DNA from: Lamellibrachia satsuma
Taxonomy: Eukaryota; Annelida; Polychaeta; Sabellida; Siboglinidae
Assembly (NCBI GenBank): GCA_033239005.1
Contig: BSQZ01000002.1
Coordinates: 3,315,001-3,379,000, forward strand
DNA: 64,000 bases
Reading direction: 5' to 3'
Below the pieces are notes generated by a model that saw only the letters and a program-made list of their open reading frames with translations, had not been told where the DNA came from and did not search any database. A program made the translations under genes and the position numbers. Below are positions 20,291 through 33,075 of the stretch, piece after piece; position 1 is the stretch's first letter, and each line of letters begins with the position of its first letter.

Positions 20291-20659
20291 TTTATATTTG
20301 TTGTGATCTGAGGAATAAAATAATCGATTATCATGGTTATGAACGTCACATATGTTCATATAAAAATAGATGTAACACGTGGCTGTTGAATGTATACATA
20401 AAAAACACCCAACTGAAATTTGTATATAATATAATTTCAACAACTGGACTTTCTACAATAAGCTATGTGTCTGGGCCGAGTAATCGCTCATAGTTATGGT
20501 CCTGATAGCTTTCTTTTGTTTTCCAAAGTTTATTACCTCTTGTTGGATTTGCCCAAATAAGAGAACAGTACTGCTACTGGGGAGAATTTACGAAAAACAA
20601 GATCATTACTATATAGACTGGCAAAATAGCCATAAGTTATAATGTTTGCCTACCAGTGC

Positions 20660-21010
20660 CGGGATAACCATGGTACAATTTGTAAACTCGAACTAGACCC
20701 CCTCCCCCAAATAATAACCATGGTACAATTGGTACAACTGTACTAGACACCCTCCCCTCACATAATAACCATGGTATAATTGATACATTCATACTATACT
20801 CCCTCCCCCACATAATAACCATCTTACAATTGATACACTCGTGCTATACCCACTCCCCCACATAATAACCATGATACAATGGGTACACTCGTACTATACC
20901 CCCTCATCCCGCATAATAATCATAGTACAATTGGTACACTCGTACTATACCCCCTCCCCCACATAATAATCATGGTACAATGGGTACACTCGTACTTGTT
21001 GCCGTCCCCC
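20660..21010. repeat. ~50-bp tandem repeat, about 7 units
   Basis: Units of CATAATAACCATGGTACAAT + TGGTACACTCGTACTATACC + CCCTCCCCCA repeat with ~50-bp period. Confidence 0.9.
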
Positions 21011-21347
21011 CCCCCCATAATCGATTTTAATCCATCTGATTCGCCGCTTAGAGTCCCTCTTTGCTTCCCTTGAATCTGGCTCAGCCCTTTGTTCAACTTC
21101 TGTACTGTAGCCGTGAATGTGACACCGCCTCAAAGTGATGTAGGGCAAACAGGGGGCGTCAGACAATAAGGACGGAAAATCTGTTTTACTAACGTTTAAC
21201 TATAATTTATTTGCAACAAAACCAGGTTCATAATTTGATTCGTTCCACCTTGTTAACTTATTCAATTATCAGTTTTATATGTGGTTAACAGAATGCAACA
21301 TAATTTAACTAAATTCTATGAAATGACTGCACAAGTAAACAACGAAC

Positions 21348-21681
21348 CTTCTTGTCTCGTGAGCAGCCGAGCCGGGTGACAAACCCACGACTTTCTGCCG
21401 GTGCTGCCGCAGTCGTCGACGTCGTGTTGTGGGTTCGGGAACTCGGACTTGGTCCACGAGTCGATCGCAACTGCCGAGTTAACGGGCACTTTCTTCGCGG
21501 ACACGGTACCCGTGTTAACGGTAATAGGCTTGTAGGGCGTAAACGAGTTAATTGGTACTGCCGTTGTCTCGTACAGCGTGGATGAGTTGCCGTGTGCAGT
21601 CGTCGTCTTGTACAGTAGGTTCGAGTCAACACGTACAGCCCGCCAAGCAGAATACACATGACGACTAAAAGTGGCCGGCAT
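21348..21681 (-). CDS. Inverted MOLO1-like exon 1, open but with a scrambled signal peptide
   Basis: Read on the minus strand from ATG at 21,679-21,681 it is open for 111 codons to the conserved GAAG/GTTCG donor. The end is family-typical (TKSEFPNPQHDVDDCGSTGR, KSWVCHPARLLTRQE). At the N-terminus a one-base insertion after codon 4 and a one-base loss about 10 codons later compensate each other, turning the hydrophobic core (VVVCILLVTTVLV in the intact copy) into SRHVYSAWRAVRV. The product would start without a working signal sequence. It has about two 13-residue repeats. No other exons in order follow; inverted exon 3 at 19,553 is the only candidate partner. Probably non-functional. Confidence 0.6.
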
Positions 21682-21864
21682 GATGTTTATGTCAGTAGAC
21701 TACAATGCTAGCAAGGTAAATTCGAACTCGCCCCGCATGTAGCATATACAATCCAAACACATTACATACCTACCCCTGTAATCGACATCGACTGTTTTAA
21801 TATGGCGAGGCGAGCGCGGTTATACAGCGATGTTTATGCAGTTAGATCACACTGACTCAGCCAG

Positions 21865-23110
21865 CAATGCAAATAGTCCACATACGACGAACTGGTTGTC
21901 AGTCAGCGACGTTTATGCATCAGGAATTACGCGACCGCATATTTGTTTATTTTACTGTGACACCGAACAGGTGGGCTGCGGCTGTAAACTGTCAAGTGTT
22001 TACGCTTCTCGATAACGCTAGTTGTACGTTACTGGTGTGTGCCTAGGGTGCAAAAACAAAAACCGACTAACGGCGGATTCACAGGTGTTTCGGGGATCAT
22101 ACCACAATCCTTCTTCGTTAATAGCAGTCAACCCACTGAAATATCTGTCGCTTGCCATTTGATTCCGCCATACAAAAAGATGATAATTTTCTTCGTTAGA
22201 AATATAACATGAATGAATGTTAAAGATATAAAATTGACGCTCTGGTGGAAAAGTGACGTCCCTCACCCGCTATAGAGATTCCACGCGAATCCAGCAACCT
22301 TCTTATGTGTGGCCGACGTGGCAGGTCACGCTTACACAAGTGACGTCGTCCGTGACGGATACGCCTGACTGAACAAGTGAGAGGTGCTTTATTCCGCAGT
22401 TACAGCGGCTCTCGATAGAAACAACCATGTGTTTACGTGACTCGGTGAACTTAAACATGATGCTAATTTTAGCGGAATGAGAGTGCTATAACACATAACT
22501 AGCAACGGCGGATTCTCCTGTTTCGGGAATCACACCCCAATCCTTCTTTCGCTAATAACAACTTTGTTATAATAACTTTGCTTAAATCACTGTAATTATC
22601 TGTCGTTAGCTATTTATTTCGGCCATTTACAAAGACTATAAGATTTGCTTGTTAGAAATATTGCACGTATGTAAAAAAATATATAAAATGACGGCCTTCG
22701 TCCGCTATGAATGTTCCATGCGAATCCCGCTGCTTCATGACTTATCACCTACGCCAATGTGGACGGTCACGCTGATCCAGGTGACGTCGTCCGTGGCGAA
22801 CACGCCTGAGTGTATAAGGGAGAGACGGTAAAAAAACAGTATGTTCCACGTGCCGCGTTTTTGGTGCGTGTGCGGTGACGCGGCTAACCCCACGTGCGCA
22901 GTAAACTGATTTGAAGTTTGACAAATATCCAACTACCATTACCGAAATTAATTTAATTAAACTTCGGAATATACAGTTTTATGAATTTTATTATGAAGTA
23001 ATTACAAATGTAACAATGATATAAGCAAACTGCCATTTTACATTATTACGCGTAATCCCAACAAATAGGTGCAAAGTGCAACGTTCGGGTTTTTTCTCAG
23101 GCAAATCATT
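21865..23110. other. Non-coding segment of the second duplicate (matches 7,706-9,170)
   Basis: Collinear with the first duplicate but without the hAT-like insertion, the (GCGT)n tract and the exon 1 fragment at 8,812. No gene is seen. Confidence 0.5.
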
Positions 23111-23527
23111 TATTATGCATTAGTTACCATTAAAAGTCAACAGGAGCATTAACAATAACAACACTTATTACTCTTTTTATTATATCCATATAATAATTGT
23201 ATATGTGAATCAAATCGAATTGCAATTGTATGTCAATTACAATTGTATGTCAATTACAATTGTATGTCAATGGGGACAAAGGCATTGCCAAGAAACAAAA
23301 CAATTTCAAACTTGTAGCTTACTACGTATGACTTTTTAGTAGCAGTTCGACGTTTTCAGACACGGATCTAGCGCAGGCGATATACCTGGCGTCCAGGGGA
23401 TCCCCAAAGTTATTCTTAGCATTATCAATGACGTCGTTCATAGATTCACTGCACACGCACACCGCACGCCCATGTACACACACACACACACACGCACACC
23501 ATACGCACGTGTATAGTATGCACCAGT

Positions 23528-24177
23528 GCTTTATATATTGGAATGTAGTTTAACCTCTTTTCAACAATGGGACTTCCAATGGTATAATTTTAATAATGTG
23601 CATTATTTTAATAATGTGCATTATTTTAATAAAGGCATTTCATATAATAGCAATGCATACTATTGCATACACAACGCACACACACACACACATTACACAG
23701 TACCTATTACTACTACATAGTACATACAGAATACAGGTGAATACAGATGCACATTTTTTGCATGAATGTAACCTTTTGCATTGATCTAATGGCCCCATAA
23801 GTTCACTTGGTTGAAAGTAGCCAGCCTCAAATGTTTACTTCAGACATATTTGCAGAGGCAATCAAGCCAAGATTAACCATCAATGCATCACCCTTTGACC
23901 CTACCAGTAGACATTCTATTGTCTTCCCTCCAAATCTTGCCTGCCTGAATGACCTGCCCACTGGCAACTGCCTACTGCCCAGTGCCCAACCCAGTTGGTA
24001 GTTTGTATTTTTCAATTGTGTTAACTAGTGTCTACTGCTTAGTGTCTACAATTTCCCCAGTACTGATTCATTCACACTTGTACTACTTCACATATGTCTG
24101 AACCTGATATGTCTCAGGCTAGTGACTGCAGGCCTGCTGGAAATGCCACTGGGTGTCAGTGCCAGTGGGTGACATTT
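23528..24177. repeat. Second copy of the hAT-interior sequence
   Basis: Matches 5,699-5,815 and 6,905-7,350 inside the hAT-like element (for example TTTAACCTCTTTTCAACAAT, GGCATGAATGT, TGCAGAGGCAATCAAGCCA, GGCCTGCTGGAAATGCCACT) without the intervening LINE. The characteristic terminal repeats are not visible here, so it is an end-deleted copy or a different host of the same interior sequence. Confidence 0.6.
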
Positions 24178-24734
24178 AATTGATATATCAATTACTATCA
24201 GGGAGTTGGTATAAAGATGTTACACGTTTAGTCACACTTCTTGATACACCCTTCTCACCACCAAGGACACCCGATCGTCCCGGCAGATGCAAAGAGCCAA
24301 TGCCCCCAGCACATCCCCACGGGAGCACTACCTGCGCAATCTGGCAATCACGTTTTGTGACCACCTGTCTGCCGAATTCCGAAAATCCGTATTGTGTACG
24401 GAAAATTCGTACGACGTCGCATGTTTGAATTTTGGATTGATTACATTAGGCCCTAACTCGCTTAAAACTAGATTATGGGTGTCCCAAAATTACACAATTT
24501 CAAATGTGTTTTCTTTAAAAAACGTCAAATGGGTGGAAAGGGGCATACCCCATCCCACACGCACCCACCCCCGAGGCGATTCGCGATTCGCGACTCTTTT
24601 CGCGCCTACGGCGCTTCACACATTACCTTCGACCCCCCCCCATTTTTGTAAACCCTGGATCCGCCCCTGCATACATATAACATATCCACACGAAACATGA
24701 TGTGACTATACGAGGACACAATAAAACAACTGAA

Positions 24735-24800
24735 CTAATAACACTACTGGGCCACTTTGTCTATCTACTTCCATCGAACTGACAGTATCCCAGGTTGTCT
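24735..24800 (-). repeat. 44-bp repeat, about 1.5 units (second duplicate)
   Basis: GGCCACTTTGTCTATCTACT followed by TCCATCGAACTGACAGTATC, the counterpart of the five-unit array at 9,318-9,545. Confidence 0.65.
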
Positions 24801-24821
24801 GTACATTAATGTGTCTTAGTG

Positions 24822-24910
24822 GAACTGTCAGATGCGATTGTTGAGTTGAATATAATTCTGACGCACAAACATGAGAGTTTCTTCCGTTCACCGTTCGCTG
24901 TGTTTGTCCG
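24822..24910 (-). pseudogene. Orphan MOLO1-like exon 4 (inverted, second duplicate)
   Basis: The minus strand encodes RTNTANGERKKLSCLCVRII then FNSTIASDSSTKT. It is the sister of 9,558-9,654. The acceptor AG is replaced (CCCTGGCGGA), so splicing could not use it. Confidence 0.7.
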
Positions 24911-24984
24911 CCAGGGAGTGACACAAAATAAACAATTCATCGCTCGTATTTTCTCATGCAACATAAAATCTCGTGTCAATTCGC

Positions 24985-24993
24985 ACGCGCGCA

Positions 24994-25043
<50 letters not shown>
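24985..25043. repeat. (CA)n microsatellite
   Basis: About 25 CA units, replacing the (ACGC)n of the sister locus. Confidence 0.95.
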
Positions 25044-25045
<2 letters not shown>

Positions 25046-25626
25046 TAGCAGTGTATTTACGATATTCTGTGCATCTCAACCCTCATGCATCAAAAGGTCG
25101 TTAATGGTTTCATTTGCCGAGTATGGAAAATCACCGCACCAGTGTTCAGCCAGGCGTGTGAGTCACCGATGACCTCACCGGGGTCAGCGTAAACGTCCAC
25201 CGCGGCGTCCACTAACCAGGAAGTACAGAAGAAAGTATGTCACTTTCCCCAGAGAGTGCATTTTTATATCTTTAACCTGACATGCAATTAATCTGACAAA
25301 CAATAAGTATACCCTTTATTTGCTGACGCAAAATGGAACGATGCGTATGACAGAACCGAATAGCTAACGACAGAGAGTTCTGGTCAGACAAAATGTATTA
25401 ATTCAACAAAGTTGCTACCAACGAACAAAAACGTTGTGTCACCCCAGACCTCTGATTTAGCCCCTGCTTGCTATTTGTTTTAGCGCTATCGTACCCGCCT
25501 GCAACACTATGCAACTATTGCTATGTACCCGGCTATCTTTACTAATAAAACATGGTAGTTCAAGGCCGCATTTCAATCGTCCGTGTTAGATCATTAGTCG
25601 TCGTCGCGTTATTTATAGAAAAACCA

Positions 25627-25752
25627 TTGACTCACAACCGATGCGACGTCTGTGGAATATTTCCATACCTGGGAGAGGCCGAGTGATGTAGCTGCAGAGA
25701 CAGGTATATCAACGCCCCGCGTCGTCAGATAAACAAAGTCGGTGTCGTTCTA
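25627..25752 (+). promoter_or_regulatory. Conserved proximal upstream block (second MOLO1-like gene)
   Basis: Near-identical to 10,384-10,512, at the same distance from the ATG, with TGTGGAATATTTCCATACCT intact. Confidence 0.4.
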
Positions 25753-26999
25753 AACGGGTAGAAAGGAAAGAGTGTATACCGGCAGTGATATTTAACTAAG
25801 TCGAATTTTACCTATATTACACGTATGTCTTTATAAGGTGTTTGGATTGTTGTCGTATACATACTACCAGCAGAGCGAGTTATAAATCACTTTAGTAATA
25901 TTACAAGAAAGCTACTGATATGAACACTATGTCGGCCACTTCTGTCGTCATGTGTATTCTGCTTGTCACGACAGTACTTGTCAACTCGGCCCCGCTGTAC
26001 GAGACGACTACATCCATCAACTTGTCCCTGCTGAACGAGACCACGACTGTTGACGGTAACTTGCCTGTCGTGTCTGTGGGGACCACTGGACCGGTCAAAC
26101 CGGCAGCTGCAATCGACTCATAGACCAAGTCCGAGTTCCCGAACCCACAACTCGACGTCGACGACTGTGGAAACAACGGCAGCAAGTCGTGGGTTTGTGA
26201 CCCGACTCGGCTGCTCACGAGACAAGAAGGTTCGCTTTTCGCATCATGGAATTTAGCTAAACTCATTTGCGATCTGTTGTCAACATTTGTCATGTGAACT
26301 ATTAGAATAAGTCAGCCACATAACTGATGCACGAGCCCGGTCGTTTATAAAGAGATATTTATAGATGAATTGTTTTTTTATCCAGTCGATGCCCTGGACG
26401 CACTGATCTTACAATTACGAGGTAACGACTCTTGCCAAGGCTGGGTCGCCGCAGTCGCCGTCGTCCCGAGAATCCGCCTCAGCGACAAGTGAGTGATTTT
26501 GTGATTGATAATTATATAGTCAAGTCAGCCATCTACTATGTTAACTAGTTAAGTTAATCTTGGAATATTTTCGACTAAGCTAAGTTAACTTGTATTTTGA
26601 AAGTTAACTAGCTAACTTAAGTTAATTTATGAACTTGTTAAGCTAATGATTAAGTTAACTTTGACAACATATGACCGGTTCAGTTTGTTATTTCCCATTG
26701 AAGAGTTTGTTTATCGTTCAGTTTAAATGCTTTATTGTAACTACCAAACACTTTTTTGTAAATTTTATTTTTAAAATGTGTCAACATGTCAAAGCGCGTG
26801 AGGTTGACATTTTCATTGGCCGACTCACACAAATAATTATTAGATGTAGTTACGCGGAACTATTTTTTTTAAATATCGCCTAGTTGTCTGAACAAATGAC
26901 CACAATAAACGAATTTTTTTATCGATCAACACTAGGCATCCTTTGTGAATATTTGTTGTATGGGACCCGTTGTGTAGGGCACCCGTTGTGTAGTGGACC

Positions 27000-27020
27000 C
27001 GTTGTGTAGGGCACCCGTTG
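27000..27020. repeat. Short GACCCGTTGTGTAGGGC tandem motif in intron 2
   Basis: GGGACCCGTTGTGTAGGGCA-like 15-17 bp units repeat about four times between 26,964 and 27,022. Intronic; no function seen. Confidence 0.6.
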
Positions 27021-28352
27021 TGCGCAGAACAGTGCCCCAAACGGCACCGGTGGAAGAGGCGATGTTGGACGGAGGGACCAGTCAACGATTATGTTTAAAT
27101 TAATTGTCCTGTGCTTGATTCAAGTTGAATACGTTGCATGTTAGTCGTACACGTCTGGGGCACTGTAACCCAGGGAAGGGTGTCGGTGTCTCTGAACACG
27201 GCCAGGGTTTGACGTTTGCTGGTATATTTGTTTTACTGCCGAAATCTGTTACTGTCTAAATTACGGTCTAAATATGTTACTGTCTAAATTATCCCAGTTC
27301 AGTCAGCTGTATAGTAAAATTACGTGGCAGTATGTAACGGAGAAATCGAGTGTTGGACATATATTCACCAATAGCATTCGCGCAATAATTGCAGCGGAAA
27401 TGATCGCTTTCTAGATAGGTCGAGTTGGTTCACAACTATAAGATAAGAGAACAATTATTTGTATAAAAAGTCTGAAGTGCCATATCAGTTGTACTGACAA
27501 AGTTCATTATAAGCTGGCGTTGACCACTGCGATGACACTCTACAAACGATACTAGCTCAATTTCTCAACGTCGTTCTTGGCGGTATTGGTAATCAACATG
27601 GTAGTTAACACCGCGCTTGCTTTCGCTTCTCTCCGACTGTCAGAATTATAAAGTGAAAATTAATTAATACCCTCTATTTATCAAACATATGTTCTGCATA
27701 ATTACTTTAATGACAAAGTTGAATCATTATGTTAATGGTTGGACGTCTTCTAAGCAGAAATAGACGAATATGACACAAGTAACTTAATTGTTTCTACGTG
27801 TTTTATTATACAGGTATCCATCGAGTGACAGTGAAAAGTTGGAGGCAACTCAAGAATTTGCTGACTACCTGCGAAAAACGTCGTGGAAGTTTGGCCAGTG
27901 TGACAACGACCTGGTGATTGTGGTCTCCAAGGGGGAAAGAAAGGTCAGATATGTGTATTTTGTTTTAGCTAATGATTTGTTTCAGAAAATAGTTCGATGT
28001 TGTTCACAAAACGATGTATTAATATAGGGTAATAACATGATCACGAAGTCGTCAAAACTGTCAATAACCAAATCAAAAGCGTCATTGCGTCATTGAAGCT
28101 CATTGCAATAGTATAAGAACTATATATAAAATTGTTCACTGACAGAAGACAGAGCAATGCTAGACACTGGAAGTTTCAATCTGAAAAACAATGTTATTTT
28201 ATATCAGTATTACAACCCAGTCGTTTGGAATAGGGATTAGTATAATACATAACAGGATATAAAAATGGTTCACAGACAGAAGATATAATTATGTTAGAAA
28301 CTGAAAGTTCCAAACTAATAGACAATTTAGTTTGCTATCGGTATTACAACCC

Positions 28353-28401
28353 ACACGCACGCACGCACGCACACACGCACACACGCACACACGCACACAC
28401 G

Positions 28402-28463
<62 letters not shown>

Positions 28464-28468
28464 CGGAC
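28353..28468. repeat. (ACGC)n/(CA)n microsatellite in intron 3
   Basis: Long CA-rich tract in intron 3 of the second MOLO1-like gene, absent from the intact copy's intron 3. Confidence 0.95.
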
Positions 28469-29275
28469 ACATAACACATTGCATGCCAACTTGGAGGCCA
28501 AATCATAATAAGAACATTGAGAGGCTTGAAGGACTACAAAAAAAGGATAACAAAGTAGGAATTTGTAGATATCGGTATAACTAGTTTCTTCATCGTGCGC
28601 TCAGGACATGTACTGTAAAATACGATACGACATGTGGACCACTGCGGTTAGCGTAAACAGGCCGCACAACAATGAACAACATCGAACACTTGTTTTGTTT
28701 GAAGCAAAGAAATGTTTTCTCTTTCTCTCCCCGGCAGGTATGGACGAGCACGGCGAACGGCGTGCGGAAGAAACTCTCAGACAAGTGCATTACAAAGATA
28801 TTCAAGGAAACGAAAGACGATTTTAAAGAACTACACTTCGGTTCGGGATTGAGACATCTCCTAAAGCAATACATGTGAGTATACTCAGGAATAAAATAGG
28901 ATTGACCACGTGATTCTATCAGATGTATTGGCAGACAGTTCCCCTTGAGTGCCCCAGAGCGAGAGGGCACGCGCCAGAAACGCCAGTCTTCAATTAATAA
29001 GTGATTACTCATTTGCACTGAAATATTGCTTCTGTTTTTTAATTGTTTAATTATGCACTGTATATGTCGAATAATAGTATTTTCATACTCTAATATCTTG
29101 CTGTGTGAAGACTAAGAAATAATAATAACAACACATAAATTATTTTTTATGCAACTAATTTGAAACTATGAATAATTAAATTATCGAACAGTGTGTCCAT
29201 TTGAATTACTTTACCATTATTGCACACAATTGGTGGCATATATGTATACCCAAAATGCATATTACAATATTACAA

Positions 29276-29330
29276 GCACACACACGCACACGCACACGCG
29301 CACGCGCACGCGCACGCGCACGCGCACGCG
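29276..29330. repeat. (CACG)n/(CGCA)n microsatellite that overwrote the start of exon 5
   Basis: CACACGCACACGCACACGCG then CGCACG repeats run directly into exon 5 homology at GATCCATTGGAGC. In the intact copy the equivalent tract stops ~30 bp before the acceptor. Confidence 0.9.
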
Positions 29331-29458
29331 ATCCATTGGAGCAATCATCGGAGCTGTGTTCGGTTCTGCCCTCTTAGTCGCGGTAGTGATCTGCATCTGT
29401 CAACGCAAGCGTTGCCGTGGCGGCAGCGGTGGAGGTGGCGGCGGTTTCTCTGGCGGCT

Positions 29459-29510
<52 letters not shown>

Positions 29511-29669
29511 ATTTTGATATGTCGATCTGATGCCGGGTTCCACCATTGGGCATGGACGCCGGATCAGTCAGAAAACAACAGGAACAACGACATTACGCTT
29601 CCGACGATTATTCACTGGAACATATATGTTATAATTAGTGTTAAATGTGAAAATAATAATAATAATGAT

Positions 29670-29860
29670 AACTAACTAACTTCTATGGCGCCTGTATCTT
29701 CAGGAACCTGAGCTCAAAGGCGCAACAAAACAGAATCATTAAGCATAATCGTGAACAGGGACGCGCAAAATCATTATCAGAACGAGGGACAACCGAAAAT
29801 TTATGGTGGAAATGCAAGTTGGAATAAATATGTCTTCACTTTTTTAGGAAGATAGCTATA
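29670..29860 (-). mobile_element. LINE 3' end remnant (minus strand)
   Basis: CTATGGCGCC..TAT, CAGGAACCTGAGCTCAAAGG and TCAGAACGAGGGACAACCGA are the reverse complement of the tail after the LINE frame at 46,160-46,620, and match 43,540-43,700 too. It lies immediately after exon 5 of the second MOLO1-like gene. Confidence 0.6.
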
Positions 29861-30409
29861 GTTTCAGATGTTTGTAAGTGATATGTGGATATTTGTAAGA
29901 TGCAAGAGACTAGCCAAGTAGGGTGGTTGTTGTGTAGATTGAGCACGTAAAAATCAAGAAACGTGAATTAAGCATACAACGTGTGAGTTACATACCTCAG
30001 ACTCTGCATAACCGAACGAAAGATTTGATGGAACAATGATCGTTATTATTAACGTCTATTAAAATGTGCACATCAGCATTTGTGATATTATATTTCACTG
30101 TCACGTCGTGGACAATCATTATGACATTATTAAGCAATAATTAGTTTATTCAATAAAAACGTGTAATTGGATGGACGACTGCGAGCATTTCGCCAGTTTT
30201 GTACCGATTTTACTTTTTTCAAAACAGTAGCGTGTTTACGTAAATAAACAGAACAAATGTACATTATTCCGGGTCCACGTTTTGTGGCAGATGAAAATAA
30301 CACAAACCCTTGCAACTTAACCATGAATTGTTGTTAATGGGTGAGTACGAAACACGCGTCCGTCATTCGTGTCGAGACGTTGTGACATGTGTAAATGTGT
30401 CAGTTCGGT

Positions 30410-30625
30410 GGGTGTGTATAGACAAAGTGGTCCTGGAATATTGTCCTTTAAGTGAGTTAGATAGAAGAAATGATCTTGGAATATTGTCATTTCGGTGAAT
30501 GAAGATAAGCAAAGTGAACTTGGAGCATTTTCAGTTCGGTGAATGTAGATAGATAAGATGACTTTGGAATAGTGTCAGTTCGGTGAATATAGCTAGACAA
30601 AGTAGCCTTGGTATGTTGCCAGTTC
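30410..30625 (+). repeat. 44-bp repeat array (second duplicate), inverted relative to 24,735-24,800
   Basis: About five diverged units, for example TCAGTTCGGTGAATGTAGAT then AGATAAGATGACTTTGGAAT. Counterpart of 15,720-15,960. Confidence 0.7.
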
Positions 30626-30639
30626 AGTTGTTTTATTTC

Positions 30640-32240
30640 GTTGTCATATAACCACATGACGTTTCGTGTGATTATGTTATATAAATGTATATTTAGATAT
30701 TTAGATAACGTGATTTATTTCATAAATAAAATATATTACTTAGAAATAATAGAAGTAATACTAATAATTGTATTGTTATTGTTAACGTTCTGAAGATTTG
30801 CTACACTTCTTTGTAGGGATACTGTATTACAATGTAAGATGGCGGTTTGTTAATGTTAGTGATACATTTATTATTATAAAATTAATAATAAAATACATTC
30901 ATAAAAAATATGCGTATGCTCAGTAGTTTAATTATGCTTCATATTGGTAATGGTAGTATATGTTTCAAACTTTAAATCAAGATAAAGTTCAACACAATTT
31001 TAGTAGCAACTCAACTGTATTGGATTCACATAATTATGCATTCAATTAAACGTTACATGTATAAGTCGCACAATCCCAGCCAAGATATGTGGCGCAGCAG
31101 ATATGACAGTATTTACATTGTGCCCGAGCATGTATTGCATAGCGTGATTTAATTTACATAGTGTGACTTTATTCACACCTAAATTATATTATTGCAAATA
31201 GTAATATCACCCCACCCATTCCCTATCCATTGCACATGTTCCACCATATCATCTTTGATTGATTTAACAGCCGAGTATGGAAATTCACCGTCACTCCCGT
31301 GTTTAGTCAGGCGTGTCCGTCACGGATGACCTCACTTGGGTCAGCGTTACTGTCCACAGCAACGTAGCTCACCAACCAGGAAGTAGCGGTGTCCGCATGG
31401 AATTTTTATACACGACGAAGGATGTCATTTTGATTCAGAGGGAACATGTTACACCTTTAACTGTTATACGTGTAATGTTTAAGACAAGTGAACACTATCG
31501 TCTTAGTGAGCTAAAGGAAATTTTACGACGTTTTTAACTGAAACAAATAGCTAGCGACAGCGACCTGCAGTGATATATAATGTACCAGTGAGTGCCTGTG
31601 GCGGGGGTCTCAACAATGTTCCAATTCCCACTAATCCAACAAATGTGCTGCTAACGAACGAATAACTGATGTATGTACCGCCAAACTGTCTTAACCTTTA
31701 ACCCTCAGCCGTCTTTGAAGAGATCCTGGTTCCCCAGTTATTTGATCAGATACAACAAACAAACGTGAGGCCGTTACGTTCAGCAAACTCCCCACCAGAG
31801 GCGCCACTAACTATTTCACCACTGACACAAATTACATTTGATGTGCAGATTCCGGACATCTTTATTCCATTTAGCTTATCAAGCAATCTCCCAATTTCAA
31901 TTGCACTCAGTTGCAGATAGAATTGTGCATTGCAAATTTTACTAGAAACACGACAACGTCCGTCTCATAAGTCTCAAATAATACGACGTAACAAGTCGTA
32001 AACAACAATTGCGTTACTCTGCCTACCAATCGTTTATACAACTCCGCAACTGTCCATTTTGAATTTATAATCAAATTGTGGCAGTGGTTATGTGATATGT
32101 GGCGCCGCTGTTGGGAATTGTGTTAGTTCAGGCCTGATATCGAATGTGTACTCTTAACTATCCGCTAGAGGAGCGCGCTACATGAATGGGTGGGGTGACG
32201 CGGCTATTTTGAACTGGGTTTGGTTTAACAAGATTTAACG
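30640..32240. other. Non-coding segment of the second duplicate (matches 15,960-17,330)
   Basis: AT-rich start (30,640-31,260) without a match or gene, then close collinearity with the first duplicate (AACCAGGAAGTAGCGGTGTC; CAAACGTGAGGCCGTTACGT). It lacks the 18-bp array and the short element at 16,575. Confidence 0.55.
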
Positions 32241-32249
32241 AGAGTTCCA

Positions 32250-32760
32250 TCCAAGGCAACAAGCACAAATGGCAAGTCGACAAGGAAGCCAATGGCTTAT
32301 CGACGGTCCAACCATTTTTTTTTATCTATGTGTAATTCATTAATCTTGTTTTTACACATATTCACGCAGCTAGCATTCACACAATTTGTGTATTATGTTC
32401 CATTCGTTTATTGTCCTGTGTGAGAATGCGTACTTTCTGATATCCAATCTACACAGATCCTTTACTAATATTATTTTCTTTGTTTTGAGTTCTGCTTTCT
32501 TTCTTAGGCGAGAATAAGTGTTTATTCCTTTGCATCCAAATATTGGGTCTGTTTTCAGTTGTTTGCTTGTATACTGAAAATATTGATAGAAATATGTGTA
32601 TCTTTCTTAGGCGTGATGCAAATATTTATATAAATATTTTCGTACCCATTCAATATTTTATCAACTTCTATTTGATCTCCCCTTACCGCCGTTGTCTCTA
32701 GAGTTGTTGAACTACATTCTTTTATGCGTTCTTTATAACTGGTGGAATTGAAGTCTCAGC
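32250..32760 (-). mobile_element. LINE ORF2 C-terminal remnant (minus strand, second duplicate)
   Basis: Same insertion as 17,340-17,730. It also carries an internal ~80-bp repetition around 32,500-32,630 (TTTCTTAGGCG twice). Confidence 0.65.
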
Positions 32761-32949
32761 GCGCGGGATTGTCCGACTTGTGGTCTGAAGGGCTCTCGCA
32801 CCCGCTTGCTCAATATGCAACTAGCAGCATGGATCCGTTCATAGAGTCACGAGGATACACGACGATTTAGACCGCGCTCACCTGTCCGCTGTCGGGTCAT
32901 TGTACTAGTCTCCAGAACATAAATGACCCACCGGCGCGTTGAATAGCCA

Positions 32950-33075
32950 TTGACTCACAGCCGATCCGTCGTCGGTGGAACATTTCCATACCGGCAGAGG
33001 CCGAATGGCGTGGCAGCAGAAACAGAGCTATGTCACCGCGTTAGCATCGCCAAATAAATAACGTGGATGTCGTTC
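32950..33075 (+). promoter_or_regulatory. Conserved proximal upstream block before the chimeric exon
   Basis: GTCGGTGGAACATTTCCATACC and AAACAGAGCTATGTCACCGC (as two separate motifs) are conserved at the usual distance from the ATG, so the chimeric frame keeps the family's upstream region. Confidence 0.35.

Larger units (their letters stand above)
25929..29517 (+). pseudogene. Second MOLO1-like gene, disabled in exon 1 and at exon 5
   Basis: Exons 1-4 are at 25,929-26,229, 26,386-26,488, 27,814-27,943 and 28,738-28,874, with the same phases as the intact copy (an in-frame ATG also lies at 25,920). Most codons match: VDALDALILQLRGNDSCQGW, EFADYLRKTSWKFGQCDNDL, VWTSTANGVRKKLSDKCITK. Two lesions stand out. 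TGG at the Trp of DSWTK is TAG (26,121-26,123), ending the protein after about 64 residues. In exon 5 the acceptor and first ~35 bases (EVQSGQRDCGSG) are gone, replaced by a CA/CG microsatellite; only the membrane span (GAIIGAVFGSALLVAVVICI) and a ~17-Gly tail to TGA at 29,515-29,517 remain. Otherwise low divergence suggests recent loss, or a polymorphic allele. Confidence 0.75.

Noticed and set aside
28289..28501. Cys/Val-rich ORF
   Set aside because: Translation of a (CA)n microsatellite.
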